A stretch of 64,000 nt of DNA, taken from positions 372,001-436,000 of the forward strand of contig NZ_JAJSAR010000001.1 of NCBI RefSeq assembly GCF_021729085.1, written 5' to 3'. Under the pieces are notes generated by a model. It saw only the letters and a list, made by a program, of their open reading frames with translations, was not told where the DNA came from and searched no databases. The translations under genes and the position numbers were made by a program. This DNA comes from Pseudohongiella sp. O18 (lineage in GTDB: Bacteria; Pseudomonadota; Gammaproteobacteria; Pseudomonadales; Pseudohongiellaceae). Positions 8,072-16,752 of this stretch are shown here, in pieces; positions within the stretch are counted from its first letter, which is position 1; each line of letters opens with the position of its first letter.

Positions 8072-9199
8072 TTACCATCCCATCTGCATAAAGAACAGGG
8101 CGGCAACCGCATCCAGCAGGATCACCACAAATATGGACTGCACAACAGCGGAGGTGGTGTGCTCCCCAACTGACTGCGCGCTGCCTGCAACCTTCATTCC
8201 TTCCAGACATCCAATCAGGGCTATCAGCATGGCAAACACCGGCGCCTTGCTGATACCCAGCAGCATATGACGAATCGGTATATCCTGCACAATCGTCAGA
8301 TACTGCGCGAGAGAAATATCCAGTGAAGCGGCGGCGACCACAGCCCCGCCCGCCATACCGGCCATGATCGACAGAAAGGTCAGCAGAGGCAGGACAATGA
8401 CCAGTGCCAGGACCCGCGGCAGCACCAGTAGTTCAATCGGGCTGAGGTCCTGAACGCGCAGCGCATCCAGCTCTTCGTTTATTTTCATGGAGCCGATCTG
8501 TGCTGCAAATGCGCTGGCTGTGCGACCCGCCAGCAGAATTGCGGCCAGCAGCACACCCAGTTCCCGCATGAAGGCGTAGGCAACCAGATCCACTGTATAA
8601 ATGGTGGCGCCAAAATCGGCCAGAACAGTGGCGCCCAGAAACGCAACAACAGCGCCGACCAGAAAATTGAGCAGCATGACAATGGGCACCGCATTCAGGC
8701 CGGCATGATGCATCTGCGCGGTCAGCGCCGTCCAGCGCCAGCGCCAGGGGCGCGGGATCAATGAGGCAAGGGTTACCAGCGTAACGCCAAGAAAGTCCAA
8801 AAACTGTAATACCTGACGCCACCCACGCATTGTCCAGGCGCCCAGATCGGCCAGCGAGTCGGTAAGCCGCCAGCGCTGCGGAGGTGGGCTGGCTTTCTGC
8901 GACGCAACGGCCTGCGCGACAGCCTGGAGCAGGGCCTGACGTTCTGGCGAAAGCCCGTTGGCAGACTGGGTCAGTTTTGCAAGCGTCTCGGCACCAAACA
9001 GATTCAGCAATATGGTGGCGCCCGAGGTATCCATGGCCGAGACCTCATTGGCATCCAACTGCAGACTGGTGTCGTTTGCTGGATCGACATCCGGCATCTG
9101 AACACGCCTCAGCCGTGAGTAATTCGCCAGCGTCCAGTCGCCGCGCAATATCACGCGTGGCGACTCGCCACGATCCAGCGTCAGCAGTTCATCGATCAC
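8072..9199 (-). CDS. mlaE: MlaE family permease with N-terminal STAS-like domain
   Basis: The 375-residue protein has two parts. Residues 1-95 look like a STAS (MlaB-like) domain, with LQLDANEVSAMDTSGATIL. Residues 120-375 are the MlaE permease, with several membrane helices, ELGVLLAAILLAGRTASAFAAQIG and the coupling segment EELDALRVQDLSPIELLVLPR. Fusion of STAS and permease replaces the separate MlaB subunit of E. coli. It begins with GTG. No mlaC-like periplasmic carrier gene is present in the neighbourhood. Confidence 0.88.
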   Translation of the reverse strand: MIDELLTLDRGESPRVILRGDWTLANYSRLRRVQMPDVDPANDTSLQLDANEVSAMDTSGATILLNLFGAETLAKLTQSANGLSPERQALLQAVAQAVASQKASPPPQRWRLTDSLADLGAWTMRGWRQVLQFLDFLGVTLVTLASLIPRPWRWRWTALTAQMHHAGLNAVPIVMLLNFLVGAVVAFLGATVLADFGATIYTVDLVAYAFMRELGVLLAAILLAGRTASAFAAQIGSMKINEELDALRVQDLSPIELLVLPRVLALVIVLPLLTFLSIMAGMAGGAVVAAASLDISLAQYLTIVQDIPIRHMLLGISKAPVFAMLIALIGCLEGMKVAGSAQSVGEHTTSAVVQSIFVVILLDAVAALFFMQMGW

Positions 9200-9228
9200 T
9201 GTAGGCCTACCAGGCGACGTCGCATGAA

Positions 9229-9771
9229 TCAGTCCAGAATCCCGGTTTCGTAACCATCCAGACTGGCCGTATTCTTCTCCTGCCAGTACTGCTCAATGGC
9301 GGGCCGACCGCGATTGTCAGCCCATTTTGTCAAAGTGGGGCGCTCGCCGGTCATTTCGTAGAAGGGAACCGCGTAGCCGCAGGATGTCAGCACCAGATCC
9401 AGCTCAACCTCAAATATCTGACGGGCACCGGTAAACTCGGGGAACAGCGCCAGATGCTCGCCCCATTGCGCATCACGCGAGTGAATCACGCTTGCCTGCC
9501 CGTAAAGACGCAGTATCAAAGGTTGCCGATCGAAGGAGCAGAACATCAGCGTCATGCGCGGATTCTGCAATATGTGCGCGGCGGTTTCGTTACCGCTGCC
9601 GGTTAAATTAAGCCAGGCAACCCGCTTGGGCCCCAGCACTCGAAAACTGTCCATGCCTTTAGGCGATACGTTTACGCGACCCTCTGGTCCCGCAGTGCCA
9701 ACAAAAAAGAGATGCTGACGCTGGATAAATTCAATATGCGTTTCAGTCAACGCGGGAAACTGCTCGGCCAT
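9229..9771 (-). CDS. Pyridoxamine 5'-phosphate oxidase family protein
   Basis: The 180-residue protein starts MAEQFPALTETH and has the split-barrel flavin-binding fold: FVGTAGPEGRVNVSPKGMDSF at about 24-44, then KRVAWLNLTGSGNETAAHI and RMTLMFCSF. This PNPOx-like subgroup binds FMN or a related cofactor, but most members have no assigned substrate. I chose the ATG at 9771 because AGGAG lies six bases upstream; the longer frame has no such site. Confidence 0.85.
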   Translation of the reverse strand: MAEQFPALTETHIEFIQRQHLFFVGTAGPEGRVNVSPKGMDSFRVLGPKRVAWLNLTGSGNETAAHILQNPRMTLMFCSFDRQPLILRLYGQASVIHSRDAQWGEHLALFPEFTGARQIFEVELDLVLTSCGYAVPFYEMTGERPTLTKWADNRGRPAIEQYWQEKNTASLDGYETGILD

Positions 9772-9911
9772 GGGCTTCTCCTTTGACTGCCTGGGCTGCC
9801 TGCCTGGGCAAACTACTGGCACCATCTGCAGGGGCTGGCTGCGATAGACCGGCCATCAAGGCAGATAGCCGGTGTTCAGCATACTACAGTCTCGGGTAGT
9901 CAAACAGGTGC

Positions 9912-12257
9912 TCAGCCCGCGGCAAGCCCCATTTCTCGACGCAGCTGGGTGGCGGCAGCAACCATCTGCTGCAGCGCCGCCTCTGTCTCTGGCCAGCCGC
10001 GGGTTTTCAGGCCGCAGTCGGGGTTGACCCAAAGATGCTGGATCGGCAACTTGCGCGCCATACGTCTCAACATGGCCTTGATCGCGTCCACTTCCGGAAC
10101 GTTCGGCGAATGTATGTCATAAACCCCAGGCCCAATCTGCGCCGGGTAGTCAAAGTCTTCGAAGGCCTGAATCAGATCGCCGTTGGAGCGCGCGGTTTCA
10201 ATCGTGATGACGTCAGCGTCCAGTGCCGCGATTGCCGGCATGATGTCATTAAATTCCGAGTAGCACATGTGCGTATGAATCTGCGTCGTATCGCTCACGC
10301 CTGCAGCACTGAGACGGAATGCATTAACGGCCCATTCGAGGTAGTGAGCGTGCGCCTGTCGACGCAGTGGCAAACCCTCACGCAAAGCCGGCTCATCAAT
10401 CTGTATCACGTTGATGCCAGCCGCCTCCAGATCACGCACTTCCTCTCTCAGTGCCAGCGCAATCTGCAACGCGGTTTTTTCGCGTGGCTGATCATCGCGG
10501 ACAAATGCCCATTGCAGCATGGTAACGGGCCCGGTCAGCATGCCTTTGACCGGCTTTTTGCTAAGCGACTGCGCATAGCGCGCCCATTTGACTGTCATGG
10601 GGGCAGGGCGTTGAACATCACCAAAAATGATCGGCGGCTTGACGCATCGCGAGCCATAACTCTGAACCCAGCCGTTGCGAGTTGAAGCGTAGCCATCGAG
10701 CTGCTCGCCAAAATACTCGACCATGTCATTGCGTTCTGCCTCTCCATGCACCAGCACATCGAGTCCCAGGGCTTCCTGGCGCTGGATGGCATCGGCGATG
10801 TGATCCTGCATGTATTGCTCATACGCCTCAACGCCTATTTCACCCTGTTTGAACTGCCTGCGTGCTTTGCGTATTTCCTGCGTCTGCGGAAATGAACCGA
10901 TGGTTGTCGTTGGCAGCGGCGGCAGCGACAGATGCGCCTGCTGTTTCCGAATTCTGTCGGCAAAGGGACTATGCCGCTGAAAATCTGTTGCATTGATGTC
11001 CCTCACAGCCTGTTGAACTGACGGCCGATGTATCAGTGAGGACTGGCGCCGTGCCAGCACACTGTCTCGGCTTTCCTGCAGCCATTGTCTGGCCCTGTCT
11101 GAATCGGGCGCCGTCAAAAGACTGGATATGAAAGTCAGCTCATCAAGTTTTTGCCGGGCAAACGCAAGCCAGCCCAACAGGTCACGGTCCAGCGCAGTTT
11201 CTTCGCGAAGGTCGACCGGACAATGCAGCAGAGAACACGACGGCGCCAGCCATAACCTTGCTCCCAACCTGTCGTAAGCACGTCGCAGCAGATCACGGGA
11301 TTTCTCCAGATCGTTGCGCCATATATTGCGACCATCCACGATACCCACCGACAACACCTGATGCACTGGCAGATTATCCAGCACCGTGATGAGCTGTTGC
11401 GGGGCACGGACCACATCAATATGCAGCCCGGCGACCGGCAAGTTCACTGCCGTATTAAGATTCTCGTCCAGCGCACCGAAGTAAGTACTTATCAACAGTT
11501 TGGCTGGCACCGTACGCAGCGCGTGGTATGTCTGCTCAAATGCCTTGTGCCATACACCGGGCAGATCCAGCGTCAGAATGGGCTCATCAATCTGCACCCA
11601 GTCCGCCCCGGCATCCACCAGGGCCTGCAGCAGTTGCTTGTAAACCGGCAACAAATCAGACAGCAGGCTCAGCTTATCGAATCCGGATTGCTGCGACTTG
11701 CCAATCCAAAGATAGGTCAGCGGACCAATGATGACCGGCTTGGCTGTATAACCGGCGGCCACGGCTTCCCGGGTCTCATCAATGATTTGTGTCCAGCTCA
11801 GGGCGAATGTCTGGCCAGACGCCAGCTCCGGCACCAGATAGTGATAGTTGGTGTCGAACCATTTGGTCATCTCGGCAGCAACCGCCGGCTCGCCGCTCGG
11901 TGCACGGCCTCGGGCAACCCGGAACAGCGTGTCCAGATCAATATCGTCGCCATCGTCTGAGCGCTGGCTGCGATGCCTCGTTGGCAGGTGGCCCAGCGTG
12001 GCGGACATGGTCAATACCTGGTCGTACCAGGCAAAATCACCGGTGGTCACCATATTCAGGCCAGCTTCCTGCTGCGCCTGCCAGTTCTGCTGTCGGATCT
12101 GGCGGCCAGTCGCTAACAGTTCCTGCTGGCTGCTGTCGCCACGCCAATAGGCCTCAAGCGCGGTCTTTAATTCCCGATGTGCGCCGATGCGAGGATATCC
12201 AAGCGTGTGGCGTACAATCTGTGACGGCTCTGATGGCCGCGTGTCTGTGAAATGCAT
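9912..12257 (-). CDS. metE: 5-methyltetrahydropteroyltriglutamate-homocysteine methyltransferase
   Basis: The 781-residue protein is the cobalamin-independent methionine synthase, transferring the methyl group from methyltetrahydrofolate to homocysteine. The N-terminal substrate segment [13 protein letters not shown] is clear. The C-terminal catalytic barrel contains [29 protein letters not shown], the zinc ligands in [10 protein letters not shown] and the final Cys in [11 protein letters not shown]. The ATG at 12257 has AGGGGA upstream and gives the usual family length. Two MetR boxes lie in the divergent promoter region shared with metR, so MetR-homocysteine activation is expected. Confidence 0.97.
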   Translation of the reverse strand: MHFTDTRPSEPSQIVRHTLGYPRIGAHRELKTALEAYWRGDSSQQELLATGRQIRQQNWQAQQEAGLNMVTTGDFAWYDQVLTMSATLGHLPTRHRSQRSDDGDDIDLDTLFRVARGRAPSGEPAVAAEMTKWFDTNYHYLVPELASGQTFALSWTQIIDETREAVAAGYTAKPVIIGPLTYLWIGKSQQSGFDKLSLLSDLLPVYKQLLQALVDAGADWVQIDEPILTLDLPGVWHKAFEQTYHALRTVPAKLLISTYFGALDENLNTAVNLPVAGLHIDVVRAPQQLITVLDNLPVHQVLSVGIVDGRNIWRNDLEKSRDLLRRAYDRLGARLWLAPSCSLLHCPVDLREETALDRDLLGWLAFARQKLDELTFISSLLTAPDSDRARQWLQESRDSVLARRQSSLIHRPSVQQAVRDINATDFQRHSPFADRIRKQQAHLSLPPLPTTTIGSFPQTQEIRKARRQFKQGEIGVEAYEQYMQDHIADAIQRQEALGLDVLVHGEAERNDMVEYFGEQLDGYASTRNGWVQSYGSRCVKPPIIFGDVQRPAPMTVKWARYAQSLSKKPVKGMLTGPVTMLQWAFVRDDQPREKTALQIALALREEVRDLEAAGINVIQIDEPALREGLPLRRQAHAHYLEWAVNAFRLSAAGVSDTTQIHTHMCYSEFNDIMPAIAALDADVITIETARSNGDLIQAFEDFDYPAQIGPGVYDIHSPNVPEVDAIKAMLRRMARKLPIQHLWVNPDCGLKTRGWPETEAALQQMVAAATQLRREMGLAAG

Positions 12258-12306
12258 AACAATCCCCTGTAAAGTCAGGGGCGCTATTGTGCCGATGCCA
12301 ATAAAT

Positions 12307-12319
12307 TGAATAAACTTCA
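12307..12319. promoter_or_regulatory. MetR box 1 (metE-proximal)
   Basis: TGAATAAACTTCA fits the MetR consensus TGAA-N5-TTCA exactly, with A at the centre. It lies 50 bases upstream of the metE start codon. Confidence 0.75.
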
Positions 12320-12337
12320 TATTTCTCAGAAACAATA

Positions 12338-12350
12338 TGAATTTTATTCA
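12338..12350. promoter_or_regulatory. MetR box 2 (metR-proximal, touching its start codon)
   Basis: TGAATTTTATTCA fits TGAA-N5-TTCA exactly, with T at the centre. It starts 31 bases after box 1, about three helical turns, and its last base is the first base of the metR ATG, so binding would block metR expression (autorepression, inferred). Confidence 0.75.
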
Positions 12351-13267
12351 TGATAGTAGAAATCAGACACCTTAAAACCATGCAGGCACTGCGCGACACG
12401 GGTCGCCTGACCGATGCGGCCGAACGTCTGTGTGTGACGCAATCGGCCCTCTCACATCAAATCAAGGAGCTGGAAAGCCGACTCGGCTGCGAGCTGTTCC
12501 TGCGAAAGACCCGGCCACTGCAATTAACTGGTCCGGGACGCCGATTACTGGCACTGGCAGAACAGGTTCTGCCGCTGATTACCGGCGCCGAACATGATAT
12601 CCAGCGCATGGTGCACGGTGACGCGGGCCGACTGTACATGGCCATCGAATGTCACAGCTGTTTCAACTGGCTGATGCCCACCATCGAAGCCTATCGCAGC
12701 AACTGGCCGGCTGTGGACCTGGATTTCTCAAGTGGTTTCATGTTCGACCCATTGCCAGCCTTACACAGCGGGGAGCTCGATCTGGTCATCACATCTGATC
12801 CGCGCGACTACAAATCACTGGCTTACCTGCCGCTCTTTCAGTACGAAATGCAGATCGCAGTGGCTCCTGATCATGCGCTTGCCGGTCAGGCTTTTGTATC
12901 ACCCGGCGACCTGGCACAGGAGACCATCATTACCTACCCGGTGGAGCGTCAGCGATTAGACGTGTTTAATGCCTTTCTGAATCCAGCCGGCGTGGAACCT
13001 GCAGCGGTGCGCACCACAGAATTGACCGTCATGATGATTCAGCAGGTTGCGAATCACCGGGGAGTATGTGCCCTGCCAAATTGGGTCCTGGATGAGTATG
13101 TACGACAAGGTCTGGTCGTGGCTTTACCAGCCACGAAAGCAGGTCATTGGTTAACGCTGTATGCCGCCGTTCGCGCGGAGCAGGAGAACACTGCCTACCT
13201 GCAGAGTTTTGTGCAGAGCGCCCGGTCGCACTGTCTGGAAACATTGCGTGGAGTTCGCAACGGCTGA
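12350..13267 (+). CDS. metR: LysR family transcriptional regulator MetR
   Basis: The 305-residue protein has an N-terminal winged helix-turn-helix (ERLCVTQSALSHQIKELESRLG) and the effector domain of MetR, with IECHSCFNWLMPTIEAYR, DFSSGFMFDPLPALHSGELDLV and TYPVERQRLDVF. MetR activates metE and metH genes with homocysteine as co-regulator. Divergence from metE and the two boxes between them support the assignment. No clear ribosome site precedes the ATG, so the mRNA may have a very short leader. Confidence 0.95.
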   Translation: MIVEIRHLKTMQALRDTGRLTDAAERLCVTQSALSHQIKELESRLGCELFLRKTRPLQLTGPGRRLLALAEQVLPLITGAEHDIQRMVHGDAGRLYMAIECHSCFNWLMPTIEAYRSNWPAVDLDFSSGFMFDPLPALHSGELDLVITSDPRDYKSLAYLPLFQYEMQIAVAPDHALAGQAFVSPGDLAQETIITYPVERQRLDVFNAFLNPAGVEPAAVRTTELTVMMIQQVANHRGVCALPNWVLDEYVRQGLVVALPATKAGHWLTLYAAVRAEQENTAYLQSFVQSARSHCLETLRGVRNG

Positions 13268-13279
13268 ACCTGAATTCGA

Positions 13280-13969
13280 TTAGATGACCACATCAAACAG
13301 CGCACCAATCCCATAGGTTACCAACATCGCGGCAGCACCCCAGAATACAACACGCAACACCGGCTTTAATGGCGCGGCACCGCCCAGGTGGGCTGCCAGA
13401 TAACCAAGCACAGCCAGTGACATCAGTGCCGAAAGGCTGACGGCCAGGGTAAGTGCTGTCAACGGCAGCATGACAGCCACCAGTAACGGTAACGCAGCTC
13501 CTGCCGAAAATGTCAGCGCAGAAGTCAAAGCCGCCTGGAAAGGACGGGCGTTCACCGCTTCTGTAATACCGAGTTCATCCCTTGCATGCGCAGCCAGAGC
13601 GTCACGTGACATTAATTGTCGAGCAACTTCCCGGGCCAGTGCCGGTTCCAGACCTCTAGCCTGATAGATCCCTGCCAGCTCAGCCTGCTCCTGCTCTGGC
13701 TCGGCGGCCAGCTCCTTTCGCTCCTGAGCCAGGTCAGCCTTTTCAATGTCAGCCTGCGAGCTGACTGAAACATACTCGCCAGCAGCCATCGACATGGCAC
13801 CCGCTACCAGGCCAGCCAGCCCCGCGATCAGAATACCTCTGGCGTCTGCGCCAGCGGCGGCAACACCCACAATCAGACTGGCGGTGGAGACGATACCATC
13901 GTTAGCACCTAGAACCGCCGCTCGCAGCCAGCCGCTGCGATTGATTCTGTGTTTTTCAGGATAGGTCAT
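13280..13969 (-). CDS. VIT1/CCC1 family iron/manganese transporter
   Basis: The 229-residue membrane protein has the family start: LRAAVLGANDGIVSTASLIVGVA is the first helix, followed by GAMSMAAGEYVSVSSQAD. The cytoplasmic Glu-rich segment (AQERKELAAEPEQEQAEL, residues 80-97) fits the metal-binding domain of VIT proteins, and three hydrophobic helices follow. Members move Fe2+ or Mn2+ out of the cytoplasm. It ends 12 bases from the 3' end of metR, facing it, with no terminator between them. Confidence 0.9.
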   Translation of the reverse strand: MTYPEKHRINRSGWLRAAVLGANDGIVSTASLIVGVAAAGADARGILIAGLAGLVAGAMSMAAGEYVSVSSQADIEKADLAQERKELAAEPEQEQAELAGIYQARGLEPALAREVARQLMSRDALAAHARDELGITEAVNARPFQAALTSALTFSAGAALPLLVAVMLPLTALTLAVSLSALMSLAVLGYLAAHLGGAAPLKPVLRVVFWGAAAMLVTYGIGALFDVVI

Positions 13970-13984
13970 TGGCTCAGACCAAGG

Positions 13985-14059
13985 TCAATACATCCGGAAG
14001 TCAACACTTCGACCGATGCGCTGCAGTGCTTTTAAATCCTGCTCAGTTTCGATGGTCAT
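13985..14059 (-). pseudogene. 5' remnant of a type I methionine aminopeptidase gene
   Basis: A 24-codon frame reads MTIETEQDLKALQRIGRSV and then DFRMY and a stop. The first 18 or so residues look like the N-terminus of the short type I MetAP branch (MTIE..DLxALxRIGRIV). The similarity ends abruptly and the whole catalytic domain is absent. A GAGGAC ribosome site lies upstream of the ATG. The family match is from memory. The alternative is a chance or genuine small peptide. Confidence 0.42.
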
Positions 14060-14098
14060 AACAGTGTCCTCATTGAGGCTGTTATACCCCGGTGGATA

Positions 14099-14914
14099 TC
14101 AAACCGCAATCGGCCAGACTGGTTGCGGGCCGTCCGGGTCGCTGTCGTCAGGCTGGGCGTTAGTTTGCAGGTAGTCCAGGATGGCTGCTTTCAACGCCTG
14201 ACCACCTTCGAGGCCCTGGTTGCCAAACAGGCGATTGAACTCCAGAACGTAAGGATGATCACCTACCAGCGCTATATCGAAACCGGCGTGGTTAACGCCC
14301 AGCTGCCGCGCCAGCCTTAACGCCAGATCAGTCGCTGCCGCCGGCACCGGGCTGTGGTCTATGCGGCCACCCTGCGCCACATTATTGTAGAACCCTCGAT
14401 CCGACTGGGTACGCCAGTATGCAGTAATGACCTTGTCACCCACAATTACGACACGAACATCACGGTCTATGGGCAGATACTCCTGCACATAAAGTACCGA
14501 TGTTTTTTCGCAGTACTGTTGCCAGTCCTGACGGCTGCTGATCAGCCAGACACCTTCGCCCATGCTGGCCTTGGGCAGCTTGGCAACAAACGGCAGTGGC
14601 ATAAGATCCCAGAGCCGCTCGCGCGCTTCGGCACAGTTATTTTCTATGATCGTCCATGGCGTGTGCGCCGGCGCAACCAGCTCAAACGCGCGCGTCATCT
14701 CAACCTTGTCGTGACCAATACGATAACTGGCCTCGCTGGGAAATACCCGGCAATTCAGGCCATAAACCAAAGCGTTAAGTTGCCAGTATTCGGGATACAA
14801 CACCCAGTCAGCGTGGCTCAGCAGTTCCTTGTGCTGAAAAATATCCTGGGGTTTAAGAACGGTTGTATTGGGAAAGCCGAGAGTTCGGAAGACGTCGAAT
14901 GACACCAGGTTCAT
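14099..14914 (-). CDS. RimK-like ATP-grasp ligase
   Basis: The 271-residue protein has ATP-grasp features: LPFVAKLPKASMGEGVWLI with the glycine-rich loop, VQEYLPIDRDVRVVIVGDKVI, and the metal-binding end FDIALVGDHPYVLEFNRLFGNQG. It resembles RimK and glutathione-synthetase-type ligases that join an amino acid to a carboxylate using ATP. The substrate is unknown. I took the ATG at 14914; a GTG four codons earlier is possible. The upstream membrane protein is probably in the same transcription unit. Confidence 0.8.
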   Translation of the reverse strand: MNLVSFDVFRTLGFPNTTVLKPQDIFQHKELLSHADWVLYPEYWQLNALVYGLNCRVFPSEASYRIGHDKVEMTRAFELVAPAHTPWTIIENNCAEARERLWDLMPLPFVAKLPKASMGEGVWLISSRQDWQQYCEKTSVLYVQEYLPIDRDVRVVIVGDKVITAYWRTQSDRGFYNNVAQGGRIDHSPVPAAATDLALRLARQLGVNHAGFDIALVGDHPYVLEFNRLFGNQGLEGGQALKAAILDYLQTNAQPDDSDPDGPQPVWPIAV

Positions 14915-14947
14915 GTTTGCGCGCACGCACAGGAAAAAGTGCGCATT

Positions 14948-15568
14948 CTATTGGGATTTTTGAATCTGGCAAGTAGTTTTGTGTGTGAGTGAGCTGGTCA
15001 GTGAGGAAAGCAGAATCAGAGTGTAGGCCGTCACCTCAGTAAGTTCTTCATAAAACGCTGGGTGTTCGACGCCCTGATAGCCTTCAAAGAAGGCCGCCAG
15101 ATACAGAAGCAGTCCGGCTGCGACCAGCATCATACCCGCCGGCGTAACCGCGAACTGCAGGGCCTCTTTAAGGTAATGCCTGAAATCAACATAGAGCGCA
15201 TAGGCGAGTAATGCGCAGAAAGCCACTGCCAGCAGGATATTGCGGCCAGTGCCCGAGGTGAGTGTGATAACAGCTGGCGGCAGGTCGAAATCTTCAACAT
15301 CGAGCTCGCGCACAATAAAGCTGTAACATAACAGCGCGCATGACAGCATCAGTAGCGTGTTGTATCGACCGTTGCGCGATAGCGTGACGATAAAGGCAAT
15401 ACAGGCTGCCGAAAGTAAGATCACCTGAGTCGTCTCAAGCAGACCGTATTCGGCATAGATCCGGGTTTGCCCATTGCTCAGGGCTAGAAGAGCCCAGGCA
15501 GCGTAAGCTGCCCAGGCAATCGCAAAGGCGCTATAAAGAGTCAGTAGTGGCCCAGCTGGCTTCGCCAT
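14948..15568 (-). CDS. Hypothetical multi-pass membrane protein
   Basis: I do not recognise a named family. The 206-residue protein has about six transmembrane segments (near residues 8-30, 43-62, 70-87, 108-127, 141-160 and 180-195). Acidic motifs RELDVEDFDLPP and HPAFYEELTE sit between helices and could bind a cation. The gene ends 33 bases before the ATP-grasp gene, so the two may act together on a membrane or secreted product; this is inference. Confidence 0.65.
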   Translation of the reverse strand: MAKPAGPLLTLYSAFAIAWAAYAAWALLALSNGQTRIYAEYGLLETTQVILLSAACIAFIVTLSRNGRYNTLLMLSCALLCYSFIVRELDVEDFDLPPAVITLTSGTGRNILLAVAFCALLAYALYVDFRHYLKEALQFAVTPAGMMLVAAGLLLYLAAFFEGYQGVEHPAFYEELTEVTAYTLILLSSLTSSLTHKTTCQIQKSQ

Positions 15569-15621
15569 CCGTCTCCCTGTGTGTGGCGGACGTTATTTTT
15601 TACGTGAACCGCAGCGCTGTT

Positions 15622-16701
15622 TCAGGCGTTACAGGTTCCCCCAAACTCATCGCCGCCACCACAGTAAGTGTGATGCTGAAGCTGCAGGTGCAATCCATCT
15701 GGGTCTGAAAAATACACTTCCGGAGTACCATCCGGCTCTGCACCCCCACGCTCTGGCATACGCATGGTTACCCAATGCTGCAGCGGAGCAGGTTCACCGT
15801 CGCCGCGTGGCGACAGGCCGTACTCGGTGAGCCTTTCCAGTACCGAGGCTACTGTGAAGTTTTCCATATTTAGACTGACATGATCGATGCGCCCGGTTTG
15901 TGCCGGTACGCCATCCTGCATGCCGCCCACAAACATCAGAAACTGCGTGCCATTACCAAGACCCAAGGTTGGAAACTGCGCCTGGAAAGCCTGATTCTCC
16001 AGTCCGAACAACCTTCTATAGAACTCGTTGCTCAACTGATAGTTGGCGACAAAGGTTGTCAAATGATTGATCTCTCGCAGTTCGATCAGGCCTTCAGTGG
16101 GCGCAGGTTCTGGTGTACAGCTTTCGTCACCGGCACCGCAGTCATCCGGGCTGGAAAGTTTGATTGGTACACCATCGCGGTCCGCCACAAAAAGTTCGTG
16201 ATTGTCCGCCAGCATGGTATCGCTTTCACCCGGCAGTCGACGCAGCCAGGTCATATTGGCGCGCTGCATTGCAGAGGTGCGACTGTCGTAGAAACTGTCC
16301 ACGGTACGATTGATGCCATGCTCAGAAAGCAGACTCTGCAACTGATAACGGGTGTATCCGGGAACTCGCAGTCCGAAGTTACTGATATTGGGCTGCTCAC
16401 CCTCGCGGACCTGAGCCAGCGTGAAATACTGCCCGTCATTGCCTACGCCCAGCGAGACTGTGTCGCCGATGCGGGTAAGGACAGGACAGCCAAACAGGCC
16501 CTGGTAGAATTCCACGGATCGGTCCAGGTCGCTGACCCGGAGCTCAAAACTGTGCAGACCCGTTGTGGGTATGGGTTGCGCACCCGCCTGTTGCGCCATC
16601 GCGCGCATAGCCAGAGGCATGGCTGGTAATGCCAGCAGCAGGCTGCGCCTGGACATGGCCGGCAGTTTCAGGTGCTTGGCTTTGTCTGTGTGTGATGCCA
16701 T
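15622..16701 (-). CDS. Tandem-domain VOC (glyoxalase/bleomycin-resistance fold) protein with Tat-type signal
   Basis: The 359-residue protein has a twin-arginine type signal (MSRRSLLLALPAMPL, residues 16-30) and then two VOC domains: HSFELRVSDLDRSVEFYQGLFG at about 50-71 and INHLTTFVANYQLSNEFYRRLF at about 212-233. The second domain ends with PEVYFSDPDGLHLQL. Such paired domains form one metal-binding dioxygenase- or isomerase-like site. Export by the Tat route suggests a folded metalloenzyme in the periplasm. The ATG at 16701 is preceded by GGGAG. The substrate is unknown. Confidence 0.8.
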   Translation of the reverse strand: MASHTDKAKHLKLPAMSRRSLLLALPAMPLAMRAMAQQAGAQPIPTTGLHSFELRVSDLDRSVEFYQGLFGCPVLTRIGDTVSLGVGNDGQYFTLAQVREGEQPNISNFGLRVPGYTRYQLQSLLSEHGINRTVDSFYDSRTSAMQRANMTWLRRLPGESDTMLADNHELFVADRDGVPIKLSSPDDCGAGDESCTPEPAPTEGLIELREINHLTTFVANYQLSNEFYRRLFGLENQAFQAQFPTLGLGNGTQFLMFVGGMQDGVPAQTGRIDHVSLNMENFTVASVLERLTEYGLSPRGDGEPAPLQHWVTMRMPERGGAEPDGTPEVYFSDPDGLHLQLQHHTYCGGGDEFGGTCNA

Positions 16702-16752
16702 TTTAGGTCTCCCCATCATCGGTGTGATGGTTTGAGCATAATGCGCACGAGG

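Noticed and set aside
9772-9911. A terminator or small RNA after metE
   Set aside because: Only weak inverted repeats such as ACCGGC/GCCGGT with a long loop and no T-run were found.
10035-10685. A 216-codon plus-strand frame inside metE
   Set aside because: metE is certain on the minus strand.
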